Source of the DNA: Pinus tabuliformis
Lineage: Eukaryota; Streptophyta; Pinopsida; Pinales; Pinaceae
Direction: 5' to 3'
DNA: 64,000 nt
NCBI GenBank assembly: GCA_031772625.1
Contig: CM062813.1
Span: 762,786,720 to 762,850,719 of the forward strand
The position numbers were made by a program, and so were the translations under genes. The notes under the pieces were generated by a model. The model did not search any database. It was not told where the DNA came from and saw only the letters and a program-made list of their open reading frames with translations. Shown piece by piece: positions 44,855 to 55,601 of the stretch (its first letter is position 1; the number at the start of each line of letters is the position of its first letter).

Positions 44855-46576
44855 CTCCCTCTCAACAAGATATGGATTATCAGCAACCCCTATCCTACCT
44901 CGGTGGTATTCGAATTTGCTCCTGGTGAGTGCCTTCGTCAAGATATCAGCATCTTGATCCTTCGTTGGAATGTATGAAAGTAAAATGATTCTCCGCTGCA
45001 CACAATCTCTGATATGATGGTACCTGATGTCAATGTGCTTAGATCTATCATGAAATATTGGATTAGCCGAGAGTTTAATGCAACTCTGGTTATCACAATA
45101 AATCACTGTAGGCTCCAAGCATGAACCGAACAACCCGACCAGGATCTTCCTCATCCATATAGCCTCGCATGCAGCCAAACTTGCTACCATATACTCGGCC
45201 TCTGCTGAACTGAGTGCCACGAATCTCTGCTTCCTGCTGTACCAAGAAACTGCTGTCGACCCGATACTAAAAATCCCTCCAGATGTGCTCTTTCTATTCG
45301 TTGGGCTCCCTACCCAATCTGCATCCGTGAACCCACATAGCTTCACCTCATCCTCCTGTCTGTACCACAATCCATATCCTGATGTGCCTCTGAGATAACG
45401 TAATACATGCTTGCTTGCCTTCCAGAAGAGCTTGGTTGGCTTAACCATAGCTTGTGAAAGCTGGTTAACAGCATAGCATATATCGGGTCGTGTATTGACC
45501 AGATACATAAGCGACCCCACCAACTGTCGATAAATAGTGGCATCCACTACTTTCGCCGAAGTAGCATCCTCCTTCCTCCAAACTCCAGGAAGAAGAGTAT
45601 CAACAGGCTTGTAGCCATGCATGTTGAACTTCTCCAGTATCTCCCGAGAATACTTACCCTAAGAAACAAATAGTCCATCACTGCGTTGCCAAATTTCCAA
45701 TCCCAAAAAAAAATGAAGGAGGCCCAAGTCCTTCATCTCAAACTCCTTAGCAAGATCATCCTTGCATGAAAGTATCAACAGCTCATCATCTGTTAGAATC
45801 AAATCATCTACATAAAGTACGATGATAAGCAACTTACCCTCCACCACAATTTGGTATAGGTTAGGATCCACCTCACTCTTGGAGAATCCAAGTCTGGTAA
45901 AATAACTGTCTATCCGTGTGTACCAAGCACGTGGTGCTTGTTTCAACCCATACAGTGCTCTCTTGAGCCTGCACACATGCGACTTGCTACTAAAGATCTC
46001 GAAACCTTCGGGCTGTTCTATGTACACCTCCTCCTCAATGACTCCATTGAGGAACGCAGTCTTCACATCCATCTGATGAATGTGCCACCCCATCTGCGCT
46101 GAGAGAGCAAGAATTGTCCGTATGGAAGAATACCTTGCGATAGGTGCAAAGGTATCCTCATAATCGATCCCTTCTATTTGTGAAAAGCCTCGGGCAACAA
46201 ATCTTGCCTTGTACTTCTCCACACTCCTGTCAGCTGCCTGCTTAACTTTGTAGATCCATCTCAAACCCACCACTGATTTCCCTTCTGGTCTTGGGACAAT
46301 CTCCCATGCACTGTTTCTGACAATCGAATCATACTCTTCCACCATGGCATCTACCCATGCGGGATCCTCCACAGCTTCCTCGAAAGAGGATGGCTCAGTC
46401 ACAACACATTTTCTCACAAGAGCCATGTATCCAGTGTACCGATCAGGTGACTGTCTCTGTCTACGTTGAGTTGTAGGTGGTCCTACAACCTTCTTTGCAT
46501 CTTGAGCCAGTCGCTCAGCTTCTGTCAAGTGCTTTCGCCCTTTGATGGTTGGCCCTTCATGAGTGGTCTCTTCCAC
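44849..46576 (-). pseudogene. C4 reverse transcriptase and RNase H
   Basis: RT in 45659-46576 (305 aa): VGLRWIYKVKQAADRSVEKY, ARFVARGFSQIEGIDYEDTF, QMDVKTAFLNGVIEEEVYIE, RALYGLKQAPRAWY and the active site IVLYVDDLILT. One TAG stop at about 45656, then 44849-45622 (257 aa): QLVGSLMYLVNTRPDICYAV, FTDADWVGSPTNRKSTSGGI, ALSSAEAEYMVAS, IYCDNQSCIKLSANPIFHDR, HIDIRYHHIRD and DILTKAL. Catalytic acids of both domains are present. The C-terminus (LVEREC) is encoded by the polypurine tract and the first bases of the LTR. Confidence 0.95.
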
Positions 46577-48034
46577 TCCATGAACTTAGTCCTGTGGCTG
46601 ATCCACATCCTGAAGCTCATCCTTAGGAACTAATAGCTCCTCATCTGCATGCAAGTGTGGCTCCCTCTCAAGCGAACACTTCATAGCTTTCTCCTCATGA
46701 AATTTTATATCCCGTCACACAACAGTCTTTCCACTGTTTGGAAAATGCACACGATAGTTGTGGGGCGTGTCAGTGTATCCCACAAATATCCCAACCTCTG
46801 CAGTCAGCTCCAGCTTCTTCCTGGTATAATTTGTCACATGCATGTAAACGTTAGAACCAAAAATCCTCAAATGAGAAATATCAGGCCTCTTACTAGAATA
46901 AGCCTCCTTGGGTGTACTCATGCCAAGTATCCTGTGAGGACAATGGTTCTGCACATATACTGCAGTATTGCATGTTTCTGCCCACAAGTGAAGGGGTAGG
47001 CTCTGATCATGCAACATCGCCCGTGTAGCACCCGCGATCGTTCTGTTCTTCCACTCAGCAACCCCATTCTGTTGTGGCTTATGGGGAGTTATGAGCTCTC
47101 TTCGAATCCCTTCTGCACTGCAGAAATCCTTGAACTTTCCAGAGATGAATTCACCACCATTGTCGCTCCTAAGAGCCTTCACCTTCTTCCCTTACTCCTT
47201 CTCGACCAGTGCTTTGAACTCACAGAACTTTGAGTATGTCTCGCTCTTCTTTTGCATGAAGAAGATCCAACACTTTCGAGAGAAATCATCAACAAAGATC
47301 ACATAATACCTGTTCTTTGCTGTCGAAGCTACTGAGAAAGGTCCACACACGTCTGTGTGAATTCTCTGAAGGATCATCATGGTGCAACTATCCTTCTCGT
47401 GAAAGGTGGCTTTCACAAACTTTCCCAAAGTACACCCCTTGCACTGATCTGACTGCGCAAGAGTGCCTTTAGGAAGCCCAGTAGTGATCTGCTGCAGTAT
47501 CTTCAAGGCTCCATGGTGAAGGTGACCCAATCTCCTATGCCACAGCTCGCCATCATCCTGGCTCACCAATCCTTTTGCCTTGCATTCCATTGCTACGCAA
47601 CCATCTACATGCAACTGATAAAGGTTCCTGACTTGAACCCCTATCTTCCGGGTTTCTCCAGTTGTCTTACTGCACAAGAAAGCCTTTCCCTCGCTGAAAA
47701 CAACATCATATCCCTTGTCTTCTAACATCGCCACAGAGATAATATTCTTCTTCAATCCTGGAACATGCATCACTTCCTTCAATACAAAGGGTTTACCAGA
47801 CTCCCTCTCAAAGGAAATGGTACTGATACCGGTCGCACTGTATCTACCATCATCGCCCATCTCGATGTGCACTCCAAGATCTTTCTCCTCCAGATCAGAA
47901 AACAAATCTCGATCTCTTTTCATGTGAAAAGATGCACCAATGTCCAAGAAACATACTAATCCCATCACACTTGATACCAAGCATGCGATCAACGAAAAAT
48001 CAAGCTCAAACTGTGAGGCTAAGGCCTCTCCCAC
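46577..48034 (-). pseudogene. C4 protease and integrase
   Basis: 47192-48034 (280 aa): protease active site CFLDIGASFHM, where the family has DSGAS, so the Ser is changed; MHVPGLKKNIISVAMLEDKG; gag-pre-integrase LWHRRLGHLHHGALKIL with CKGCTLGK; integrase core start RIHTDVCGPF and FVDDFSRKCWIFFM. After a TAA stop, 46715-47182: ALRSDNGGEFISGKFKDFC, PQQNGVAEWKNRT (catalytic Glu present) and LRIFGSNVYMHV. A TGA stop then leads to an acidic linker joining RT. Confidence 0.93.
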
Positions 48035-48067
48035 TGCAAATCCAGCAACTTGCTTATTTTTCTTCTT

Positions 48068-48817
48068 CTACAGATAATTTGTGGCATAGTGTCCGTGCTG
48101 GTGACAGTGAAAGCACTTCACCTTGGACATGTCCTGCTTCTTGCCTTTCGCACCAGAATGAGAAGCTTTCTTGTTCTTCCCCTTCTTTGCTTTGGCATCC
48201 AAATCGTAATTTTCTTCATCAGTTGCCTTTGATGAAGATTTGTCCCTAGTATTCCGCCTGATCTCCTCCTGCACAAGATTTGACCAAAGTCTCTCCCATC
48301 TTGGCAATTTCTCCCGACCATTGACAAAGTCCTGATAGGAATTCCAACTCTTCGGAAGACCAAGGAGAGCAAAGCTCACCAAGTCCTCATCATCGGTAGT
48401 CACCCCCACACTTCCCAGCTCATCCTGACACTGAGTGAACTTCGTGAGATACTTGGGCATACTGTCTCCCTTCTCGGACTTAATGTTTCTGAGTTTATCC
48501 TTGAGTGCCAGCTTCCTCTGATCGCTCTTGCTTTGGAATAGATCTGTCAACACTTTCCACATCAAGTATGGAGAAGCCTTTCCATGCAGGTTGGACACAA
48601 TGCGATCCTTCATGCCCTCCAACAGAATCCTTCGACACTTTGCTGTCTTCTTTTACCAAGCATCAACTTGCGCAGTATCAGTAGGCTTTGGGACCTCAGC
48701 CTCTATGAACTCCTTCAGCCCATTATCATCTAACACCACCTCCATCCTATCTTTCCATGCAATATAATTCGAGCTTCCCTCAAGAGCATACTCCAATCGC
48801 AATCCGTTGAAAGACAT
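48068..48817 (-). pseudogene. C4 gag
   Basis: Start at ATG 48817 (SFNGLRLEYALEGSSNYIAW). One stop near 48650, then 184 aa: LEGMKDRIVSNLHGKASPYL, QRKLALKDKLRNIKSEKGDS, DELGSVGVTTDDEDL, LLGLPKSWNSYQDFVNGREK, ending in a Lys-rich segment and the knuckle CFHCHQHGHYATNY, in which the final Cys is Tyr. A TAG stop at about 48065 separates it from protease. 48818-49066 is leader. Confidence 0.92.
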
Positions 48818-49076
48818 TGCAACATTGACACCAAGAAAACACTGCTGCAAATTCGAATTCCACCAGCTCAAAACTCAACCGCCTCTGATCTAGAATTCGT
48901 GAGAACAAAGTATTTCTCATACAGAGATTGACTGTATGGGCTTTTACCAGATATCTCACCTTCCAAAGGAAGGATGAATCCAGAGGCTACCTGGCCCGCT
49001 TACAGACTCTGCCTGAAGAAATAAAATGTAAACCCTTTCTGAATAATAGATTTGATGATCAACAACTCTGATACCA

Positions 49077-50196
49077 TGTAGAAATTTTGAATAATATGAC
49101 ACTTATTCACAGATATTATCCTGATTATACACTATTGTGGAATACATGCATAATACATAACCTCCTCTACATTGATCATCAATTTTGCAGTATTAAAAAC
49201 AATGAAACATCAATCGCATGCATACATTAACACAATATGTAACCCGAGGAAAGCATACAGCTAAAAACCCCACACTATCTGTATATTATAATGATTGAGA
49301 ACATGTAACAATACATAGTACAATACTCCTCACAAGTACTCAGTACTATCTCCACCTGTTACACACAAACTAGCTCAGATCTGATGCCTCAAATCTCCTC
49401 CACTGTTTGCCTGCCTCCACTGCGTAATCCTGCATGAGAATGATGATGAATGGCTGAAGCAAACTCATATTTCCTTGGCTGAACCATGCAATCCTCATTG
49501 GCATTACTCAATCCCACTGATTGTGCAAGATCTCATGCATAACTATAGTCACAACTGATAGCAATCTCAACCTCTAACACCTGTCTCCATTGAACTGTCC
49601 ATGCAATGAGTTAACTGATGTATTCTTCAGTTGCTTTATGAGTTAATAATTAGTGAATTAGTTTAACAATTAATTCACATCACTCATCACTAGTGTATTC
49701 TGTAGTTAGACTAAATACAACTAGTTTAACCAAGTCAAACTGAACACAAATCCACAATCAACTCCACCAAACTCAACCACATGAGTTCTAACTGAAGTCC
49801 TGCATGCAATAGCTCAAATGACTCATAATAAAAGCGTATTTCCTTCTGACAGCTGCATGTGCCACATCTGTAGCTCAAACTAAAGTGCTCCAAGAGGATA
49901 AGATAATGTTTATAGTCCAAATATTATTATGAGCTAATAATATTCGACTGTTCTATTTTTAGCCTGGTAGTCTAAAAATAGGAACCGCCCATATGTCTAA
50001 AAATAGAAGTCCATCTATTTTTACCAACATGACCAATCATCCACAAATAGCATCCTGCAACTCATAGACCATGATCCATATGTCTAGAAATAGACATAGT
50101 CTAAAAATAGACTTTGCGCCAAAAATACCCTGTGGGCCCACTTAGTGAAGGCGACTTCTTTCCACTAAGCTCCATCATCTTGTTGCATTATCAACA
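49077..50196 (-). repeat. 5' LTR of C4
   Basis: 1120 bp partner of 43726-44854. About 20 differences in the first 500 bp by eye, mostly transitions. Confidence 0.93.
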
Positions 50197-50201
50197 GAAA
50201 G

Positions 50202-50342
50202 ATGCATCCCACTGATTCAGGTTGGATATTTTTTGTTTCTTAAGTTGCTAGAGCTACAACACTAGAGAGAAGTGTTGCATGTAGAACATTCCAAAGGTTT
50301 AGGATCGGGATCGAGTTGAATTCCTTTCTTGTTGAGAGGGAG
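50202..50342 (+). other. Remnant internal region of C3, last part, and polypurine tract
   Basis: Continues C3 after C4 with ATTCAGGTTGGAT, GAGAGAAGTGTTGCATGTAG and GGATCGAGTTGAATTCCTTT, then the polypurine tract GTTGAGAGGGAG. The same block precedes the C1 3' LTR on the other strand (25986-26120). Confidence 0.85.
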
Positions 50343-50665
50343 TGTTGAAAATAGCAACAAGAAATGCTAAAAATAGCATTCAGTATATTCTAATTTTAGT
50401 TTGTCCTTGAATTAAAATTTAGAATTAAAATTCGAATTTAGTCTCACCAGCTGCTTGAAAAATAATTAATTAATTCATCTTGAATTAATTGGTTGGAGAA
50501 ATTCAAGCTAGACGTCTTTGTGAAATCATGCAACAGTTATCCCTTAAATTAACGAGATTATCCCTTAATTAAGGAGATAAGTTTGAGTTGTATTTGAGTT
50601 GTAATAAGTTAGCTTAGTTAACTGAGTTAAGTCCAGTTAAATTAGTTCCAAATAGTTTGAGGAAC
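50343..50665 (+). repeat. Start of the C3 3' LTR, cut by T1
   Basis: Aligns with 31605-31927, about 20 differences in 322 bp. Ends GTTTGAGGAAC, where the intact LTR continues TAATTGTG; T1 begins at 50666. Confidence 0.92.
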
Positions 50666-50865
50666 TGTTGTGCTCTACAACAAACCCCCCATTTCATACA
50701 AATTTTATTCTTAAAACTATAATATGAAATGGGTCCCTTTTTATTTAAATTGGTATCAACTTAGTATTATTCACAAAGGTCCGAAACAAAATAAAAATAT
50801 TATAAAACCTTTTGATAAACCAATTAATTGGCCTTATAACATATAAATGAGTAATCTTTTATCAT

Positions 50866-51300
50866 TGCGATAAAGCGATCGCAAGATCGCATATCGCAAT
50901 GACAAGGGAGGCATGACTTAAAAGACCCATTGATTTTCTCCGACGCGACAATGCACAAAAGGCTATCGGATATCGACAATGACGAGTTATCATAACAAAA
51001 GCCCCTTTCGCTCCGATGCGATGCGATATCGCTATCGGCGATCAGAGATGTACCATGCATGCTTTTCAAAGCCCTCAGTTAAAACTCCCGAAGCGAATTG
51101 GCGATATCGCTATCGGCACTCGGGGATTCTGAAAGGAACCAATATAATAATTTAAGCTTTCCCCCGATGGCCGATTGCGATAAAGCTAAAAGCACGGATT
51201 TCAAAAAGGATTGATAAAGCCAGGATATTACAGTTAATTAGTATTAAAGGCCTTATCCTCCCGATAGCGATTCACTTACGCTCAATCGCCAAAACATCAA
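50866..51300. repeat. Array of GCGATATCGC / CTATCGGCGAT palindromic words in the T1 U3
   Basis: Words built on GCGAT: AAGCGATCGCAAGATCGC (50873), GCGATGCGATATCGCTATCG (51018), TTGGCGATATCGCTATCGGC (51098), CCGATTGCGAT (51171), CCGATAGCGATT (51262). GC-rich palindromes in AT-rich DNA, placed between the LTR start and the ORF like arrays I and II of T2. In the 3' copy several are altered by C-to-T changes. Confidence 0.6.
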
Positions 51301-51558
51301 AGCCACGCTTGAATGAATCATTCGGCCAATAAACAATATGATGAGCATTTAAAGGATTGACAGGTTTAAATGGCCATTTAATAAAATAGTCAGTCTAAAA
51401 TCTCTTCACAGATTGTATCCACGGCCACCTTAAGTTAATCCTCCATCATGCATTGATTAATATATCTCGTTCATATTTGGTTTGCGCCACCAATTCTCCG
51501 CATTACATTCATTTTCACTCCTGTGCAGAGCTCTTCCGAAGCAGTAAATTCAAGCAGA

Positions 51559-54500
51559 ATGGGGAAGAAGTCTAAGAAGACCGCAACAGCTTCCGCTTCG
51601 CCAGCCACAGGACAACCCACCGCTGATCCAGGAACTAAAAGAAAAGGATTGATATCTGACACTACATGTTGAGGACTCGGCAAAACTACTTGGCAAAGTA
51701 CCTATAATTTGATTGAGGCCGAAGAACCCGAGGTAACAGCAGTGCAAGCCACAGCATATACGACTCGAAAATCTGATGCTACTCTAAAGGATTTAGCCGA
51801 CTCTTTCCTTCATCGGATAGCAGCCCGGAACAAATTCTCCCATATACAGATGTAGTGAGGTGGGCAATTGAAGAAATCCCAATCACGAACAGAACCTTTT
51901 GCACCATGGATGGGAGAATCTTCGGTTCATTTCAACCTGATGATTTGAGGCAAATGTACCATTTGCCTGTACCAGAGAAGAAGTACAACAAGGTGTTCTT
52001 GGAAAAGTTCAGAAATGAGAACGAAATTGAATCCGAACCCATTCGGGATTGGAGGCAAAATCCAGCAAAACACAAGCATGAGTCTTCGGGTAAGTACTCT
52101 GTTGATTCTTTGTGTTCTCCTTATTGTTATGCCGGGATAATGATGTGTAGATTGTGGGGGTTGCATGATTCTGCAAACTTCACTATAGAAATGGTTCCTT
52201 TGATGGAGGTAGCATGTAATAGTGAAATAATGGATTGGGCAACCGTACTGTCGGATAAGCTAGCAACCGCAGTCCTTGAGTTTAGAAGCAAATCCCGCAT
52301 TACTGAAAGGTTTATTCCCCCATTCTACTATAGTGCCTATATCTTGGAAACCCTGTGTTTTAATTCTGAATTTCCTATGCTTGGATGGAGATGGACTCCA
52401 CAAGACCCCTTTCCCATTCATATATACCATCAGAAGTTATGGAAAGCTCACTATAAGCACCATTTATATCAAGTTTGTAACGGTTTTATGTTACCCATTC
52501 ACTATTATATGTTTGATAAACCTGCTCCTAAGTTTTCCTACCAAGCAGGGGTTGACTTGACATCCATAGGAAGATGGTTCGAAGAAGAAAAATTCACCTA
52601 CGTAAGATTTTTCGGCAGCCAAGCCAAACCTCATGTCCTCCCTTTGTACATACCTGATAAACTATTAGCCAGGGAGGTAGCCTATCAGATTACATCCGAA
52701 GGAGTTACACAGACTCCGAGGAGTAAAAAGAAGCAGGTTTGGCCTCCTTTTCCTCAAAGATGCGGTGTCTACGCTCTGTATGACTTTAAAGATGCAGAGA
52801 AAGAAGCTGATAAAATTAAGGCACTAAGTCTAGCAACTCTTCCTAATAGGCGATTTGATCCAAAAAAAGTCGCCTATAATGCACTTGAACAGGCAAAATT
52901 GACTAAATTTGATCATAAAGAAGATATGTTCGATGACCTGTTCTCCTCAGCCGAGTCAATGTCCCAAGTTAAATCACTGGCCAGAATGGAATATAAGGAT
53001 GACGGGTTAGTTGAATTTAACAGACTTAGAGAACAGAGGTTGCAAACTCTGCCTCTAGATCTGTTAGCAACGACCCCAACGACAGAATCAAGCGAACCTG
53101 AGCAGCGACTCACTAAGGAACCTCCTGCTACATCAAAAGAGCAGGAGGAAGTGCATGCAAAAGAGCAAGAGGAAACCCAGGCAAAAGAGCAAGAGGAAAC
53201 CCAGAGAAAAGAGCAGGAACAAAGCAACACAGAGGTGAATGTAGATGCCCAGATTGACCCGAAATTGCTCCAGGAATGGCAACAATTTGACTCAATCATC
53301 AGCAATCTTGATTGCTCGAAGGAAGCCAAAACATCAAAAGTGGCTGACACGCAGGAGACAACATCAAAACAGGCTCCAAGTGGAACCAGCGGCCTACCTA
53401 GTTCTACAAAAGTAGAGATAATTCCTTAGGATCCCTTCGATCAGATTGTTTGGCAAGTATAAGAAATTCCTCCCTTAGATGTCTTTTACAGCCCAAAGCA
53501 CAAAGCTGTAGTAAAACGACAGCGGAAAAGGAGAAGGACTGATCAACCTTCCTTGTTCCCTAAACGAACAGTGACAGGCAACATGGTTTGGAAGGAGGAG
53601 TTTGATCCCTCTGATGACCTAACAAATCTGTCCCAATATGCTGGAGCCTATTCGGCAACTACCATAGACAAGGCATCAAAGGTGAGTAATTTATTAAAAG
53701 GAAAAGACCAGGAGATCTTTTTGCTACAAGCACAACTATCGGAGGCACAGCAGAAGGCAGAGCAAGCAGAATGGCAATTGTTTACACAGCAACAAATAAA
53801 TAATCAATTGAATAAACAATTGTAGGAAGAGAAACAGAGAATTGATTCCAGTGCAGTTCAAAAGCAGAAAGAGCTGTCAGAAGCATTGGCACAACTAAAA
53901 GCAATGAATGAACAAATGCTGAAGTCGAAAGATGAGCAAATTGCTCAACTATCAGCCCAAATACAGAAAACCAAGAATCTTCCACAGCCAGCTGAATTCA
54001 GAGCAGAGGCATTATAGATAAACAAGGCATTAGTGACATAGATAAAGCTGTTATGTCAACAAATCGCCCAGGCAGAACCTTTATGTGACTTAACAGCATC
54101 AATAGGTGAAAAATCGGACAAAGCTAGAACAGACTTGGATTAGGCCGATGAGACCTTAACTAATTTTCTTGAGTGGCAAGACACTGAAGAGGGACAGGCA
54201 ACTAATTTGCCAAAAATCCTAGAATCGCATAAAGAGATATTATTTACGGAATGGCAATCCCAGTTAATGAAAGCAGAGAGAGCAGTTTCAAGATGCAAAT
54301 TAACCACAAGTAATTTGGTTGAATTGATTAATGATACTCTCTACTTATCTAACATGATTTCTCAATGTACCCCAGGTAAATTGACATTGGCTAAAACATT
54401 GGAGCAGTCATGTTATCCAGAGCTGGAGAAAAATGGGAGATTAATTGCAGGAATTAACAGTTTGACATGGGACACCTATTGGTTGTTCTTAGTCAAACCA

Positions 54501-54674
54501 TACAGCCAGAGAGCCACCCTCAAGTGCCTCACAGATGCAATCGGGTGTATCATTCCCGATATACAGGATGCCACCTATGCTGCCCAACTCAATTCTCGTC
54601 TCAACCGACCACCAGAAGTGGAACCAATGCTTGCGATATGCCAGCTCAGGTCTAAAGGCAAACAGCCTAAGTGA
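51559..54674 (+). pseudogene. LTR-borne ORF of T1, ancestral ~1,038-codon protein of unknown function
   Basis: ATG 51559 (MGKKSKKTATASASP). A one-base loss near 51829 and a TGA at 51670 break the start; the 3' copy lacks both but has its own TGA. From 51855 to 54674 everything is in one frame, with in-frame stops only at 53427, 53460, 53823, 54015, 54039 and 54141. The uninterrupted piece 51855-53429 (524 aa) is a globular domain with FGSFQPDDLRQMYHLPVPE, GIMMCRLWGLHDSANFTIEM, MLGWRWTPQDPFPIHIYH and PFPQRCGVYALYDFKDAEKE (the long stretches are mine, shortened), then KEQEE(T/V) repeats. Next come a coiled coil (53640-54000) and a helical C-terminus. No signal peptide or membrane segment. No gag, env or enzyme motif recognised. 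Homologues are in T2A and T2B. Confidence 0.75.
53134..53225 (+). repeat. 24-bp tandem repeat encoding KEQEETQA units
   Basis: AAAGAGCAAGAGGAAACCCA occurs in about four in-frame copies (KEQEEVHA, KEQEETQA, KEQEETQR, KEQEQ). Charged, helix-forming linker between the globular domain and the coiled coil. Confidence 0.88.
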
Positions 54675-54870
54675 TGAATCATGCCGCCGACTGCCAGATT
54701 GCCATGAAGAAGATATTCAGAATCAAAGTTGTACCAATTAAATAGGATTTTAGTTTCATAGTTAGTTAGTTTTAATCAAGTATTTATAGACCCTTTCATG
54801 TATTTAGAAAGGGTCGTAAGTTTTTGTATATGACTTAAACCTGAAGTTGCACTACTGTACTTCAGGTATA

Positions 54871-54878
54871 TTCTTTTA
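54871..54878 (+). promoter_or_regulatory. TATA-like box of the T1 LTR
   Basis: TTTTATAAAG lies 200 bp after the ORF stop and about 690 bp before the LTR end. It would place the ORF in U3 and leave R-U5 at about 54900-55567. 54675-54870 and 54900-55447 hold no gene. Confidence 0.45.
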
Positions 54879-55571
54879 TAAAGACTGGGCCAATTATTCT
54901 GATTTTGATAACGAAGCTTTTATGTGAATGTGCACTACTACCTTTGTTTAAAAGTGTTTCTGTGTCGAAAGAAGGAATCCAAATAGCGATTGATATTGGG
55001 AGTGATTTGCAGCTCATATGGTACTATTATCTATGTCTGATTTCATTCCTTTTATGTGAATTGTTGTTTGATCGCTCTTGCTATTATCAGATATATGCAT
55101 GTGTTTTAACAACATTCTCTATACTTTCCACTATTGGATGTTTACAACATGCTTTTCTTTTAATCATACATGTATCGGTAATATAAAAAGATAGGTGTAA
55201 TAATGTGTTAATCACTTTGTTGAACTATTTGAACAAAGTAATCATTAAGTAAAGGAATATCTATGTTTATTGCTTAGAGACATCTACATGCCTATCAATG
55301 GACAGAGATTATCAAACGTTTCACTTCAAAGAATAGAAGTCTCCCGGGATAGAATAGTTATTTATATTTTCACTAATAGATTAGGTCATCCATTAATTAT
55401 CATTTATTAGAATTCAATTACTCATCCATCCCCTTTTATTCATTATTGGGAAACTGGTCCCATTATATCTAGTCGGAGCCACCATACCAAACGGAAAAGG
55501 AGCTGTATTAAGGTCCGGACCGGGTGGTTATCCCCCAATGTTGATACAACGATTTTCGGGGCATCAACATT

Positions 55572-55590
55572 TTTGGCGCTAGAAGGAGGG
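55572..55590 (+). promoter_or_regulatory. Primer-binding site of T1
   Basis: TTGGCGCTAGAAGGAGGG follows the LTR end CATCAACA by a few T. Tat and Athila elements typically carry TTGGCGCC-type sites directly after the LTR, so position and wording both fit. I cannot name the tRNA with confidence. Confidence 0.6.
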
Positions 55591-55601
55591 CATGAACTAT
55601 G

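Larger units (their letters stand above)
43721..50201 (-). mobile_element. Tork-like copia C4, minus strand, complete structure
   Basis: LTRs 43726-44854 (3', 1129 bp) and 49077-50196 (5', 1120 bp), about 96% identical over the first 500 bp. Target duplication GACAG (43721-43725) and GAAAG (50197-50201), one mismatch. Primer site on the minus strand directly after the 5' LTR (GGTATCAGAG, near 49067-49076); polypurine tract GTTGAGAGGGAG before the 3' LTR. gag-pol lies in one frame from 48817 to 44849, broken only by six stop codons and no frameshift that I can see. Confidence 0.95.
31605..50665 (+). mobile_element. Non-autonomous copia C3, split by C2 and C4 and cut at its end by T1
   Basis: 5' LTR 31605-32570, primer site 32571-32582, gag 32690-33421 and 42737-42780, protease-like part to 43190, a 0.7-kb remnant internal region (43200-43725 and 50202-50342), polypurine tract GTTGAGAGGGAG (50331-50342), and the first 323 bp of the 3' LTR (50343-50665). 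The overlapping LTR parts differ at roughly 6% of positions. Integrase, reverse transcriptase and RNase H are absent, as in C1. T1 interrupts the 3' LTR. Confidence 0.9.
50666..55567 (+). repeat. 5' LTR of T1, about 4.9 kb
   Basis: From TGTTGTGCTCTACAACA (6-bp inverted repeat TGTTGT/ACAACA at the very end) to GGGGCATCAACA. Contents: palindromic GCGATATCGC array (50866-51300), ORF (51559-54674), TATA-like box (54871-54878), and an end block shared with T3 and T2 (55448-55567). The primer-like site follows at once, which places the LTR end here and not before the ORF. The direct repeat is seen for only 1.2 kb, so the full LTR length rests on this internal evidence. Confidence 0.75.

Noticed and set aside
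52913..53350. 145-aa minus-strand frame rich in Ser and Cys
   Set aside because: Antisense of the KEQEE repeat and linker of the T1 LTR ORF; the repetitive SCSF wording is the mirror of the 24-bp repeat.
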